DNA of 64,000 bases, taken from positions 1,860,001 to 1,924,000 of the forward strand of contig CAWHXF010000027.1 in assembly GCA_963833195.1 (NCBI GenBank), in the 5' to 3' direction. Source of the stretch: Granulosicoccus sp963833195. Its GTDB lineage: Bacteria; Pseudomonadota; Gammaproteobacteria; Granulosicoccales; Granulosicoccaceae. Numbering within the stretch: position 1 is the first letter of the stretch; every line of letters starts with the position of its first letter. Below the pieces are notes generated by a model. It was not told the origin of the DNA. It saw only the letters and a program-made list of their open reading frames with translations, and ran no database searches. This document shows positions 16,466 to 29,615 of this stretch, in pieces. Made by a program: the position numbers and the translations under genes.

Positions 16466-17643
16466 GCGCTCGCGAGCTCGCGCATCAGATCGCTCACCGA
16501 GACGATCTCGACATCGTCCCGCACCCGGTAGCTGTCGTCACCGGGGTACACGAGAAGCTTGCGCACCGCCCCGATGTCCCGGCACCCCTCGTGAAAGCCG
16601 CGGCTCGGTACCGGCGCGCTCGAATGCTTCACCTCGATCGCCCACCGCCCGGACGGGAACTCGAGCACCAGGTCGATCTCCGCACCCCCGCCGGTGCCGT
16701 ACCAGAACGGCTGCGCGATCGGAGGAGCCACGGCCAGCAGATTCTCGATCACGAAGCCTTCGAAGCTGTCGCCAAGCTTCGGGTTTCCGTACAGGGCCTC
16801 GCGATCCGGAATGTCGAGCAGCGCGTGCACGATGCCCGAGTCGCGAACGTAGATCTTCGGGGCCTTGACCAGGCGCTTGCCCACGTTGCCGTGCCACGGT
16901 GGGAGGCGGCGCACCAGCAGCAGGTCCACGAGCAGATCCAGGTAGCGGGCCACGGTGGTTGCATCGACCCCGAGACTGCGGGACAGGCTCGCCGCGTTGA
17001 GCCGCGAGCCGGACAGGTGCGCCAGCATCGTCCAGAAGCGCCGCAAGGTCTCGGCGGGTATGCGAGGGCCGAGCTCCGGCACGTCGCGTTGCAGGTACGT
17101 GGTGATGAAGTCCCTGCGCCACGACAGGCTCGCCGCTTCGTCGGTGGCGAGCACCGACTCCGGGAATCCGCCGCGCATCCAGAGCGTCCGCAGCGCCGCG
17201 CCCGAAGCGCCCGTCCCGTCGGCACGCAGCTCCAGCAGATCGACGGGGCGAAGCTCGAGGTACGCGATGCGCCCCGCGAGCGATTCGCCGGACTGACGCA
17301 ACAGCTCGATGCTCGCCGAGCCGAGCACGACGAACTGCCCCGTGCGTCTTCCCGCGCGCCTGTTCCGGTCGATGGTGCCGCGCAGCGTCTCGAACAGGGC
17401 AGGCACGCGGTGCACCTCGTCGAGTATCACCAGCCTGTCCGCATGGTCGGCGAACCAACGCTCCGCATCGTCCAGCCGCGCGCGGTCCGACGGCGATTGC
17501 AGGTCGAGGTAGATCGATTCGCGCCCGACCGCGAGCGCCAACGCGAGCGTCGTCTTGCCGATCTGACGCGGGCCGAGCACGGCGACGGCCGGCATGGCGT
17601 CCAACCGTCGTGCCATCTCATCCAGCAGTCGGCGCTTGATCAT
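16462..17643 (-). CDS. AAA+ ATPase with DUF4143 C-terminal domain
   Basis: 393 aa. The N-terminal AAA_14 domain has Walker A GPRQIGKTTLA (about 24-34) and Walker B RLVILDEVHRVPALFE (about 69-84). A GSASIELLRQ sensor and ESLAGR follow, then a winged-helix-like segment (SRSLGVDATTVARYLDLLVD) and the DUF4143 region ending in a nuclease-like GAEIDLVLEF ... AIEVK (E..D..ExK). The family is widespread and sporadic, and its function is poorly known. A paralogue with an internal deletion lies at 56833-57662. A 14-bp-arm inverted repeat sits immediately before the start. Confidence 0.85.
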   Translation of the reverse strand: MIKRRLLDEMARRLDAMPAVAVLGPRQIGKTTLALALAVGRESIYLDLQSPSDRARLDDAERWFADHADRLVILDEVHRVPALFETLRGTIDRNRRAGRRTGQFVVLGSASIELLRQSGESLAGRIAYLELRPVDLLELRADGTGASGAALRTLWMRGGFPESVLATDEAASLSWRRDFITTYLQRDVPELGPRIPAETLRRFWTMLAHLSGSRLNAASLSRSLGVDATTVARYLDLLVDLLLVRRLPPWHGNVGKRLVKAPKIYVRDSGIVHALLDIPDREALYGNPKLGDSFEGFVIENLLAVAPPIAQPFWYGTGGGAEIDLVLEFPSGRWAIEVKHSSAPVPSRGFHEGCRDIGAVRKLLVYPGDDSYRVRDDVEIVSVSDLMRELASA

Positions 17644-17644
17644 C

Positions 17645-17679
17645 CTTGCAATTCTGGCATGAAAAGCCAGATCTGCAAG
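17645..17679 (-). promoter_or_regulatory. Inverted repeat just upstream of the DUF4143 ATPase start
   Basis: CTTGCAATTCTGGC (17645-17658) and GCCAGATCTGCAAG (17666-17679) pair over 12 of 14 positions around a seven-base loop. The dyad begins two bases before the ATG at 17643, so it is either an operator or a hairpin covering the ribosome-binding region. The local sequence is AT-richer than its surroundings. Confidence 0.6.
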
Positions 17680-17701
17680 GTTGTAACGATCCCGGCTCCG
17701 A

Positions 17702-20179
<2,478 letters not shown>

Positions 20180-20450
20180 GATGGGGCGTCTGATGCGGGT
20201 GGGCCGAACGGGCCGGACGTGGCTCGCGCGGGGCGAGAGGATAGCCGGCGCGCGGCGCGCGGTCCGCGCCGGAATGCCGGCACATCGCCCGCATCGACGC
20301 GCGCGCGTTCCGGCGCTCGACGACGCCGCCTTCCACATCGTCGCCACCGGCCGGGGAGTGCGGGGTCGCACGTTGCACGATCCGCCGCCACGCCACATCA
20401 TGCCGGCCGCAGCGGCCCATCCCGTGCCGCCCCGACCGGAACGTGCGTAC

Positions 20451-20825
20451 ATGAAGAGCGCCAAGGACTACCTCGATGCCGCCAATGCGGACGTCACCCG
20501 CATTCCCGGAGCCGATGCCATCGCGCATCACGGCGAGCCCGGGGCGGTGTTCGTGGACGTTCGGGATTCGGCGGCCATCGAGAAGAGCGGCACCATTGCC
20601 GGTGCCCTGCGCGTGCCGCGCGGCATGATCGAGTTCGCCGCCGACGAGGCGACACCCTTCCACGAGGCGGCGTTGTCGCAGGAAGCGGACCTGTACCTCG
20701 TGTGCGGTGCGGGCGGTCAGGCGGCGCTCGCCGGCAAGACGCTGCGCGAGATGGGTTTCACCAAGGTGACGAACATCGGCGGCATCGGCGAGTGGAAGGA
20801 CGCCGGCGGGCCGATGGAAGGCTGA
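20451..20825 (+). CDS. Rhodanese-like sulfurtransferase domain protein
   Basis: 124 aa single rhodanese domain: VFVDVRDSAAIEKSGTIAGA near residue 35, then the active-site loop LVCGAGGQAALAGKTLREMG with Cys (about 87), and GFTKVTNIGGIGEWKDAGGP at the end. Single-domain rhodaneses carry persulfide sulfur in the cytoplasm. Upstream 20180-20450 shows no further gene or clear promoter. The gene converges with the 2OG oxygenase. Confidence 0.9.
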   Translation: MKSAKDYLDAANADVTRIPGADAIAHHGEPGAVFVDVRDSAAIEKSGTIAGALRVPRGMIEFAADEATPFHEAALSQEADLYLVCGAGGQAALAGKTLREMGFTKVTNIGGIGEWKDAGGPMEG

Positions 20826-20846
20826 GCCTCGACGCAAGGCCGAGCC

Positions 20847-21488
20847 TCATCGGCGCGCCAGCCCCGGCACGTGATCTCGCTGGCGCGAGATCAGGACGTT
20901 GAAGGAGATCGACAACCGCGGATCGTCGGCGAAGTTCGGGTGCACCGCGTGGTGCAGGAACGAGGGCCACAGCAGCATGAGCCCCGCTCGCGGCAGCACG
21001 CGGTGCTCGTGCCGCACCTGCCCGTCGCCCTCGATCGCGTTCATGTTGGCCTGCGGGCGGGGGTCGTAGAGCGAGATGGCGCCGGGGTCCACGTCGTCGC
21101 GCCGTGCGGCATCCGCGGGCTGTTCCGGCACGGCCACGTAGTAGGTGCCCGACAGGTAGCTGTGGGGGTGGTTGTGCAGTCCGTGGTAGTCGCCGCGGCG
21201 ATTCACGTTCATCCAGCCCTGCGCGTACCAATCGACGGCGCGCCCGACGCTTTCGGTCAGGTAGTCGGTGACGGTGCGGCGCACGCAGGCGCGCAGCCAG
21301 TCGGTGGCGGGGTGCCCGAGCTCGAACACGTCCGCGTCCAGGTAGCGGGTGGTCAGTTGCTCCCGCTCGGCGTCGGCGCGCAGCATCAACGCCGCCAGCG
21401 CCTCGTTCGCGTGCTCGGCGTCGGGCACCTCGCGCTCGAGCAGCAGCGTGGGCCATAGGCGGTGAAAGCCCGCCGGCGTGGTGGTCAT
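20847..21488 (-). CDS. Putative 2OG-Fe(II) oxygenase (TIGR02466-like)
   Basis: 213 aa starting at ATG 21488. The double-stranded beta-helix core has YHGLHNHPHSYLSGTYYVAV (candidate iron His at 105 or 107), ISLYDPRP, the distal SFLHHAVHPN (His about 180/183) and the 2-oxoglutarate Arg in RLSISFNVL. This matches the family of putative Fe/2OG oxygenases with unknown substrates. Short 22-base gap to the convergent rhodanese gene. Confidence 0.8.
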   Translation of the reverse strand: MTTTPAGFHRLWPTLLLEREVPDAEHANEALAALMLRADAEREQLTTRYLDADVFELGHPATDWLRACVRRTVTDYLTESVGRAVDWYAQGWMNVNRRGDYHGLHNHPHSYLSGTYYVAVPEQPADAARRDDVDPGAISLYDPRPQANMNAIEGDGQVRHEHRVLPRAGLMLLWPSFLHHAVHPNFADDPRLSISFNVLISRQRDHVPGLARR

Positions 21489-21577
21489 GCAGGGGAATCC
21501 GATCGGCGCCGCCGCCAAGGTTATCCTGCGCCGCCCGGGCAGTGCCCCGCACGGCAGGACATCGTTCGTTGAACACC

Positions 21578-21895
21578 ATGCACGCGCACGTTCACCGCGC
21601 CGTCCACGACCCGCTGCCGAGCGCCTTCACGGACCTGCTCGCGACGCTGGTGCGCGCGCCGAGCGTGGTCGGCGCCGAGCACACGTTCTTCCGCGTGCTG
21701 CAGCGGGAGCTCGAGGAGCGCGGTTCGACGGAGATGGGACGCATCGTGGCCGCCTCGAACGGGCTCGTCGACGGCACGACGCTGCGGGTGCCCACCTCGG
21801 GCTACCACACGATGGACGAGGCGGCACCGCTCGAGTCGGTGCGCGCGTTCCTCGCGGTGACGGCGGCGCTGGCCGACGGGAGACTCGCGGCATGA
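21578..21895 (+). pseudogene. Internally deleted M20-type metallopeptidase
   Basis: The frame (105 aa from ATG 21578) joins the opening of an M20-like hydrolase (FTDLLATLVRAPSVVGAEHT, FFRVLQRELEERG) directly to a C-terminal segment (ASNGLVDGTTLRVPTSGYHT, MDEAAPLESVRAFL). M20 enzymes are about 370-400 aa, so the two-zinc core with its His/Asp ligands is missing, with the frame kept. It ends in ATGA with the next gene, so the original operon layout survives. A catalytic role is very unlikely. Confidence 0.6.
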
Positions 21896-23238
21896 GCCTG
21901 CACGCGAAGCTCCTCGAACGCGCCGCCGACGCTCGTCCCATACGTATCGCGCTCGTCGGCGGCGGGAAGTTCGGCTCGATGTTCGCGGCGCAGGTCGTGC
22001 GCACCCCGGGCATGCACCTGGTGAGCATCGCCGACCGGGATCCCGAACGCGTGCGGGCGACGCTCCACCGCGTCGGATGGGCGCCGGAGCGATCGGACCC
22101 GAAGAACCTGTACGAGGCGCGCCGCACGAACGGCACGGCCATCGTGGACGACGTCGACGCGGTGATCGGCAGCGACCACGTCGACGTCGTCATCGAGGCC
22201 ACCGGCGATCCGGCGGCGGGCATCCGACATGCGCTGGCCGCCTTCGCGGCCGGCAAGCACGTCGTCATGGTCAACGTCGAGGCCGACGCGCTCGCGGGGC
22301 CGCTGCTTGCGCTTCGCGCGCGCGAGGCGGGCGTCGTGTACTCGCTCGCGTACGGCGACCAGCCCGCGCTGATCGCCGAGCTCGTGGACTGGGCGCGCGT
22401 GGCGGGGTTCGAGGTCGTGGCCGCGGGCAAGGGCACGAAGTACCTGCCGAGCTACCACGACTCGACGCCCGACACGGTGTGGGACCACTACGGCCTGACG
22501 CCGGAAGCCGCCGCGGCGGGCGGCATGAACCCGACGATGTTCAACTCCTTTCTCGACGGTACCAAGAGCGCCATCGAGATGGCCGCGGTCGCGAACGCCT
22601 GCGGGCTGGACGCACCGGACGCGGGGCTCGGCTTTCCCGCGTGCGAGGTCGATGCACTGGCCGATACGCTGAAGCCCGTAGCGGACGGCGGTGTGCTCGC
22701 GCGCCGCGGCCTCGTCGAGGTCGTATCGAGCCTCGCACGCGACGGCACGCCGCTGCGCCGCGATCTGCGCTGGGGCGTCTACGTCACCTTCGCCGCCGAT
22801 ACCGACTACGTGCGCCGCTGCTTCGGCGAGTACGGCCTGCTGGTGGACCGCGGCGGCAACTTCGCGTCGATGTACAAGCCGTCGCACCTCATCGGCCTGG
22901 AGCTCGGGCTCTCGGTCGCTTCGGTCGCGCTGCGCGGCGAGGCCACCGGCGCGCCGCGCGAGTGGCGGGCCGACGTGGTGGCCGTGGCGAAGACCGATCT
23001 CGCGGCGGGCGCCACGCTCGACGGCGAAGGCGGCTACACGGTCTGGGGCCGGCTGATGCCGGCGCCCGCTTCGCGCGCCATCGACGCGCTGCCGCTGGGG
23101 CTCGCGCACGGGCTCGTGCTGGAGCGCCCCGTACGGCGCGGCGACGTCGTGACGCGCGGGCACGCGCGCATGGACGCCGACGACGCCGCGACGCGGTTCA
23201 GGCGGGATATGGAAACCGCGTTCGCGCCCTCGACGTGA
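21892..23238 (+). CDS. Predicted homoserine-dehydrogenase-like oxidoreductase with C-terminal SAF domain (COG4091)
   Basis: 448 aa. The N-terminal Rossmann fold (IRIALVGGGKFGSMFAAQVV, about 17-36) and DVVIEATGDP are followed by a homoserine-dehydrogenase-like catalytic region (KGTKYLPSYHDSTPDTVWDH). Near residues 380-440 is a SAF/FlgA-like domain (GLVLERPVRRGDVVT). This architecture is COG4091, found in branched sugar or hydroxyacid pathways. The true substrate is unknown. Translationally coupled to the truncated M20-like gene. Confidence 0.85.
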   Translation: MSLHAKLLERAADARPIRIALVGGGKFGSMFAAQVVRTPGMHLVSIADRDPERVRATLHRVGWAPERSDPKNLYEARRTNGTAIVDDVDAVIGSDHVDVVIEATGDPAAGIRHALAAFAAGKHVVMVNVEADALAGPLLALRAREAGVVYSLAYGDQPALIAELVDWARVAGFEVVAAGKGTKYLPSYHDSTPDTVWDHYGLTPEAAAAGGMNPTMFNSFLDGTKSAIEMAAVANACGLDAPDAGLGFPACEVDALADTLKPVADGGVLARRGLVEVVSSLARDGTPLRRDLRWGVYVTFAADTDYVRRCFGEYGLLVDRGGNFASMYKPSHLIGLELGLSVASVALRGEATGAPREWRADVVAVAKTDLAAGATLDGEGGYTVWGRLMPAPASRAIDALPLGLAHGLVLERPVRRGDVVTRGHARMDADDAATRFRRDMETAFAPST

Positions 23239-23247
23239 GCCTCGCGC

Positions 23248-23682
23248 TCAGCGCACCTTCCCGAGCAGCAAGCGGTCCGCGTCGTCGGCGGTAGCGGCGA
23301 GCGCGGTGAGCACGGCATCGAGCCCCACCGAACCGATGGCCCCGCACTCATGGGCACCGATCGTCTGGACGAAACCGTCCCAAGCCACCCGATCGGTGCC
23401 GACCGCCGCTTCCGCATTCGAACGTCGGCCGCGGTCGAAGGCTCGCACCACCTCGCGCTGCAGCGGCAGGAAGCCGTGGTTGCGCGCGGCGTACCACAGG
23501 CAATCCGCCCGCCGGTTCGCCACGAGCGAGGGGTCCGGCAACCGCGGGACCGTCAGCGCATCGATGGCGGCCAGCAGCACGAGGACCGCGACGGCCCCGC
23601 CGGCGACGGCACCGGCCGCCACGAACGCACGCCGCGGCGAGCTGCCGGCCCGGGCGATGGCGCTCGAGGGAGTGGAACGCAT
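23248..23682 (-). CDS. Hypothetical membrane-anchored protein
   Basis: 144 aa. Residues about 18-42 form a single hydrophobic segment (RRAFVAAGAVAGGAVAVLVL) preceded by basic residues, so it is a signal anchor with a C-terminal soluble part outside the membrane. Three Cys residues are visible. I recognise no family. Convergent with the COG4091 gene, nine bases apart. Confidence 0.5.
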   Translation of the reverse strand: MRSTPSSAIARAGSSPRRAFVAAGAVAGGAVAVLVLLAAIDALTVPRLPDPSLVANRRADCLWYAARNHGFLPLQREVVRAFDRGRRSNAEAAVGTDRVAWDGFVQTIGAHECGAIGSVGLDAVLTALAATADDADRLLLGKVR

Positions 23683-23774
23683 GCTTGCGGGTCACGCGGC
23701 GAGAGGGTCCCGCGCATTGTCGAGGGTGCGCGTGACGTTCGCGTGACGTCGCCGGGACGCGCTTCCGGGGGAGG

Positions 23775-24497
23775 CTACGCGCGCTCGCCGCCGAGCCGCT
23801 GCACGAGCGCCTCGAGCTCTGCGCGCACCGCATCGAGCGCCGCGGAATCGGTACCGCGCGCGACGAGCTCGATGCGCGAGCGCCCGTCGATCCGCCCGGG
23901 GTAGCTGCCGATGTCCACCGCGGGGTGCCTGGCTTGCAACGCTCGCAGGGCGCCGGCGATGTCGCCTTCGCCGAGTCCGAGCACCACGACGCTCACGGAA
24001 TTCGTCACGGGCCCCTGCGGCAGCGTCGGCAGCACGCTCTCGAGCATCGCCTGCATGATCTTCGGCACGCCGGCCATGACCAGCACGTTGCCGATGCGGA
24101 ATCCGGGTGCCGCGGACACGGTGTTCTCGATCAACGTGGCGCCGTTCGGCACGCGCGCCATGCGCAGGCGGTCCGCGTTGAGCTCGACGCCGCGCTCCTC
24201 GCAGAAGGCCGCGAGGATGCGCCGCGCCTCCGCGTCCACGTCGATGGGCACGCCGAAGGCACGCGCGATGCAGTCGGCCGTGATGTCGTCGTGGGTCGGT
24301 CCGATGCCCCCGGTGGTGAAGACCAGGTCGTTCGCGGCGCGCAGCTCGTTCACCGCGCGCACGATGGCCTCCGGATCGTCGGCGACCGTGCGCGTCTCGA
24401 CGACGCGGATGCCGCGCGTGCCGAGCCGCGTCGCGAGGTGCGCAAGGTTCGCATCCACGGTGCGCCCGGACAGCAGCTCGTTGCCGATCAGGAGCAT
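23775..24497 (-). CDS. cinA: CinA-like molybdopterin-binding-fold protein (CinA N-terminal domain only)
   Basis: 240 aa beginning MLLIGNELLSGRTVDANLAH. It has the MoCF-fold landmarks LVFTTGGIGPTHDDITADCI and VMAGVPKIMQAMLE. The C-terminal nicotinamide-nucleotide amidase domain of full CinA is absent, so this is the stand-alone N-domain type (FAD/ADP-ribose pyrophosphatase-related). It starts within the 3' end of the dehydrogenase gene upstream, overlapping by 10 bases. Confidence 0.85.
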   Translation of the reverse strand: MLLIGNELLSGRTVDANLAHLATRLGTRGIRVVETRTVADDPEAIVRAVNELRAANDLVFTTGGIGPTHDDITADCIARAFGVPIDVDAEARRILAAFCEERGVELNADRLRMARVPNGATLIENTVSAAPGFRIGNVLVMAGVPKIMQAMLESVLPTLPQGPVTNSVSVVVLGLGEGDIAGALRALQARHPAVDIGSYPGRIDGRSRIELVARGTDSAALDAVRAELEALVQRLGGERA

Positions 24498-25753
24498 CGC
24501 GGCCGTCGGACCGCACTCCGGGCGTGCATCCGTTGCCTGACCTGCCGAGGCGTCGCGCTCGCCGGGCCCGTCGGCGTCGGCGTCGGCGTCGGCGTGGCGG
24601 CGGCGTCGGCCGCAGGATGCTTTGCCGGGTCGCCGGAGGACGGCGCCGTCACCACCAGCGTCCACGGGTCGACGAGCGCGCCGCCGCATCGAGTCGTGAC
24701 GTCGCGCGCGGCCGTCGCCAGCGCATCCAGCGTGTTCGCATCGATGGGCACGCCGGCCGCGCGGGCCTCGCGGCTGCGACGCTCCGGATCGCCCGGCATC
24801 AGCACTCCGTCCTGTGCCCGGCCGATCTCGTCCGGCCGGGCGGAGCGCGCCCAGTCGACGAGCTCGCCGGCCTCGCGGCCGAAGGCCTCGATCGTGCCGA
24901 GGCGCGCCGGGTCGATCAGGATCGCGAGCATGTTGTTCAGCACGCCGGGCGTCGGCAGGTGGTTCGCGGCGCGTCCGGTGGGTCCGCCGATCATCGCCGC
25001 CCCCAGCAGCTCGCACACGACGGACAACGCGTAGCCCTTGTGCTCGCCGAAGGTTCGCAGGGCGCCGTACGGCGGCTCGAACAGCACGCGCGGATCGGTG
25101 GTCGGACGCCCCTCCGAGTCGATGACGGTACCGGGCGGAACGGGCACGCCGCGCTGCATGGCCACGCGCGCCTTGCCGTGCGCGATCGTGCTGGTGGCGA
25201 AGTCGAGCAGTATCGGTTCCGCCCCGTCGCGCGGCACGCCCACGGTGAACGGGTTCGTCACGAAGCGCGCTTCGGCGCCCCCGTGCGGAGCCACCACGGG
25301 CTCGCGCGAGATGGCGTTCGTGAAGTGGATACCGACGAGCCCGGCGTCGATGGCCATCTCGGCCCAGTGGCCGATGCGTCCTATGTGGTGCGCGTTGCGC
25401 AGGCCCAGCAGGGCGATGCCGTGCGCCCGCGCGCGCGCGATGCCGAGCTCCATCGCCTGGAAGGCCGCGGACTGCCCTAGCCCCATGCCGGCATCGACTA
25501 CCAGCATGGGCCCGGTATCGACGACGATCTCCACGCGCCGGTTCAGCCGCAGTTGCCCGTCGCGGTGGGACTCGACGTAGAGCGGAATCATGCCGACGCC
25601 GTGCGAGTCGTGCCCGGCGAGGTTCGCGCCGACGAGGTGGTCGGCGGCCTGCACGGCCTCCTCGGCGGCGCTGCCCATCGCGAGGAACAAGTCGTTCACC
25701 CACGCGTGCAGCGCGGCGGTCGGAAAGCGGGTCGCTTCCGTGGACTGGGACAT
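24488..25753 (-). CDS. Malate/L-lactate (ureidoglycolate/sulfolactate-type) dehydrogenase, Ldh_2 family
   Basis: 421 aa from MSQSTEATRF. Family landmarks: LAGHDSHGVGMIPLY, LLGLRNAHHIGRIGHWAEMA, VAPHGGAEARFVTNPFTVGV, FGEHKGYALSVVCELLGAAM. This NAD(P)-dependent 2-hydroxyacid dehydrogenase family is Rossmann-free. Most members are about 350-360 aa. Here an extra tail of about 45-50 residues includes a (PT)4 run coded by a GTCGGC repeat at 24570-24595 and overlaps the cinA start, suggesting stop-codon loss. Confidence 0.85.
   Translation of the reverse strand: MSQSTEATRFPTAALHAWVNDLFLAMGSAAEEAVQAADHLVGANLAGHDSHGVGMIPLYVESHRDGQLRLNRRVEIVVDTGPMLVVDAGMGLGQSAAFQAMELGIARARAHGIALLGLRNAHHIGRIGHWAEMAIDAGLVGIHFTNAISREPVVAPHGGAEARFVTNPFTVGVPRDGAEPILLDFATSTIAHGKARVAMQRGVPVPPGTVIDSEGRPTTDPRVLFEPPYGALRTFGEHKGYALSVVCELLGAAMIGGPTGRAANHLPTPGVLNNMLAILIDPARLGTIEAFGREAGELVDWARSARPDEIGRAQDGVLMPGDPERRSREARAAGVPIDANTLDALATAARDVTTRCGGALVDPWTLVVTAPSSGDPAKHPAADAAATPTPTPTPTGPASATPRQVRQRMHARSAVRRPRCS
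24570..24595 (+). repeat. Hexanucleotide tandem repeat (GTCGGC x4)
   Basis: Four GTCGGC units plus GT. On the coding (minus) strand they specify alternating Pro-Thr in the C-terminal extension of the dehydrogenase. A candidate site for slippage, although whole-unit changes would keep the frame. Confidence 0.8.
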
Positions 25754-25874
25754 CGGCGGGGCGTCGGGAGCGTGATGGGCCGCCCATGCTACCCCCCGGG
25801 CCGCGACCCGACGCGGTGCACGCATCGTCGCTCCGAGGCAGACTGGCGCCCTGCCCTCGCTCCGCGTCCCCGTC

Positions 25875-27812
<1,938 letters not shown>

Positions 27813-27873
27813 GACGGTGCCGCGCTTCCGACGCTCGCGTGCGGCGCGCCGGAGGGCTCGGCCAAAGGGGCGT

Positions 27874-29460
27874 TCAGCTCGCGTGCGCCAACGCCACACC
27901 GCGCTCCACCGTGACGCGTCCGCCGGTCGATACCCGACCGCCCGGACGCTCCACGGTGTCCAAGACCCGGAAGTTCGCCGTCCACGCGTCGCGCCCTACC
28001 TCGTGCACCACGTAGCCGCGGCGGTTGCTGTGATAACCCACCTGCGGGTTGTCCGCGGCGATGCCGGCCCACCACGGCGCCGCCTCGGCACCGTCCCCGC
28101 CGGAGCTGATGGACGTGTTGGTGAATTCCACCGCCACCGACTCGCCGTCGGGCTCCTCCAGCCGCCGCGGCACGTTCGCGCCCCAGTGCAGGTGCACGTC
28201 TCCGGAGAGGAACACCACGTCGTCGCCTCCGCGCGCTGCGATGGAGTCCAGCAGGCGCGTCCGCGCGGCGGGATAGCCCGGCCACTGATCGTTCACGTGC
28301 GGATTCATGCTCGGACCGCCGTCCGAGCCGCAGCCGAAGATCGGCACCTGCTGGGCCAGCACGTTCCAGCGGGCGTCCGCGCGCGCGAGCCGCGCGTCCA
28401 GCCATCGCTCCTGCGGCTCGCCCAGCAGGCTGCGGGCGGGATCGGTGAATCCCGGTGCGCAAGTGTCCACGCTGCCGCGACGGCACGCCTGCACGGACCG
28501 GTACTGGCGCGTATCGAGCGCCGACAGATCGACCAGATCGCCGAAGCGCAGCGCGCGGTGCAGGCGCATGGAGGACGCCGAGGGCATGGAGCCCGCGCGC
28601 AGCGGCATGGCCTCGTAGTAGGCCTGGAAGGCCGCGGCGCGGCGCAGCAGGAACACCGCCGGCGGCGTGTCCCGGTTGTCCGAGGCGCCTGCCCAGTTGT
28701 CGCGGACCTCGTGGTCGTCCCAGGTGGAAACGAAGGGGGCGGAGGCATGGGCGGCCTGCAGATCCGGGTCAGACTTGTATTGTGCGTAGCGGTTCCGGTA
28801 GTCGTCCAGCGTGTAGAGCTCGTCGCCGAGGTGGCGCCTCGGCTTGCCCTTGCCCGCCGATCGCTCCGCGCCGTACTCGTAGATGTAGTCGCCCGAGTGG
28901 AACACGAAGTCCACCGCTTCGCTGGCGAGGTGGCGGTAGGCCGTGAAGTGGCCGCTCTCGTAGTCGCTGCAGCCGCACTGCGCGAAGCGCAGACCCTCCA
29001 CGCGCGCACCGGGGGCGGGCGCGGTGCGCGTGCGTCCGACCGGACTGCGCTCGCCGCCCGCGGTGAACCGGTACCAGTAGTCCCGACCGGGGGCGAGGCC
29101 GCGCGCCTCCACGTGCACTGCGTGTCCGAGCTCCGGCCGCGCGAGCGTGGTGCCGTTGCGCACGACGCGTCGCATGCGCTCGTCGGTCGCGATCTCCCAA
29201 CCGACCTCCACCGCGGCCCTCGGCATGCCGCCGCCGTTCAGCGGATCGGGGGCGAGCCGCGTCCACAGCACCGCGCCGTCCGGCCATGGGTCACCTGACG
29301 CCACGCCGAGCGTGAACGGGCAGCTCCGGAAGCGCGGCGCGGCCAGCGCACCGGACGTGCCCGCACCCGCCAGCACGCCGGCCGCGCCGAGCTTCCAGGC
29401 CGCGTCGAGGAAGCGTCGCCTGCCGAGCCGCTCGAGAGTGCGTGCGTAGGGAGTCGTCAT
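27874..29460 (-). CDS. phoD: PhoD-like alkaline phosphatase (Tat-exported)
   Basis: 528 aa. The Tat signal ERLGRRRFLDAAWKLGAAGV is at residues 10-30, with a likely cleavage after about 41. Landmarks: FTLGVASGDPWPDGAVLWTR, the metal-binding HSGDYIYEYG and STWDDHEVRDNWAG, and FLSGDVHLHWGA with NTSISSGGDG at the end. PhoD enzymes are Fe/Ca-dependent phosphomono/diesterases outside the cytoplasmic membrane. Convergent with cpdB (61-base gap), a pairing that suggests scavenging of organic phosphate. Confidence 0.92.
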   Translation of the reverse strand: MTTPYARTLERLGRRRFLDAAWKLGAAGVLAGAGTSGALAAPRFRSCPFTLGVASGDPWPDGAVLWTRLAPDPLNGGGMPRAAVEVGWEIATDERMRRVVRNGTTLARPELGHAVHVEARGLAPGRDYWYRFTAGGERSPVGRTRTAPAPGARVEGLRFAQCGCSDYESGHFTAYRHLASEAVDFVFHSGDYIYEYGAERSAGKGKPRRHLGDELYTLDDYRNRYAQYKSDPDLQAAHASAPFVSTWDDHEVRDNWAGASDNRDTPPAVFLLRRAAAFQAYYEAMPLRAGSMPSASSMRLHRALRFGDLVDLSALDTRQYRSVQACRRGSVDTCAPGFTDPARSLLGEPQERWLDARLARADARWNVLAQQVPIFGCGSDGGPSMNPHVNDQWPGYPAARTRLLDSIAARGGDDVVFLSGDVHLHWGANVPRRLEEPDGESVAVEFTNTSISSGGDGAEAAPWWAGIAADNPQVGYHSNRRGYVVHEVGRDAWTANFRVLDTVERPGGRVSTGGRVTVERGVALAHAS

Positions 29461-29615
29461 GCCGCGCCAGACCGCCGATGGTGGAGGCGCGCAGGGTCGT
29501 CGCCGGGCGTGACGCGCCGGTTGCGCCGGCGTGATGCCGACGTGACGGGCCCGCTACACGAGCGTGAATGCGCGCACGAGCGCGACGTGTCACCGACGCA
29601 TGCGACGACGGTGCA
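29461..29615. other. Intergenic region between phoD and pilY1 (co-directional)
   Basis: 155 bases between the pilY1 stop and the phoD start. No ORF of interest, no clear Pho box and no strong terminator hairpin recognised by eye. Confidence 0.3.
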
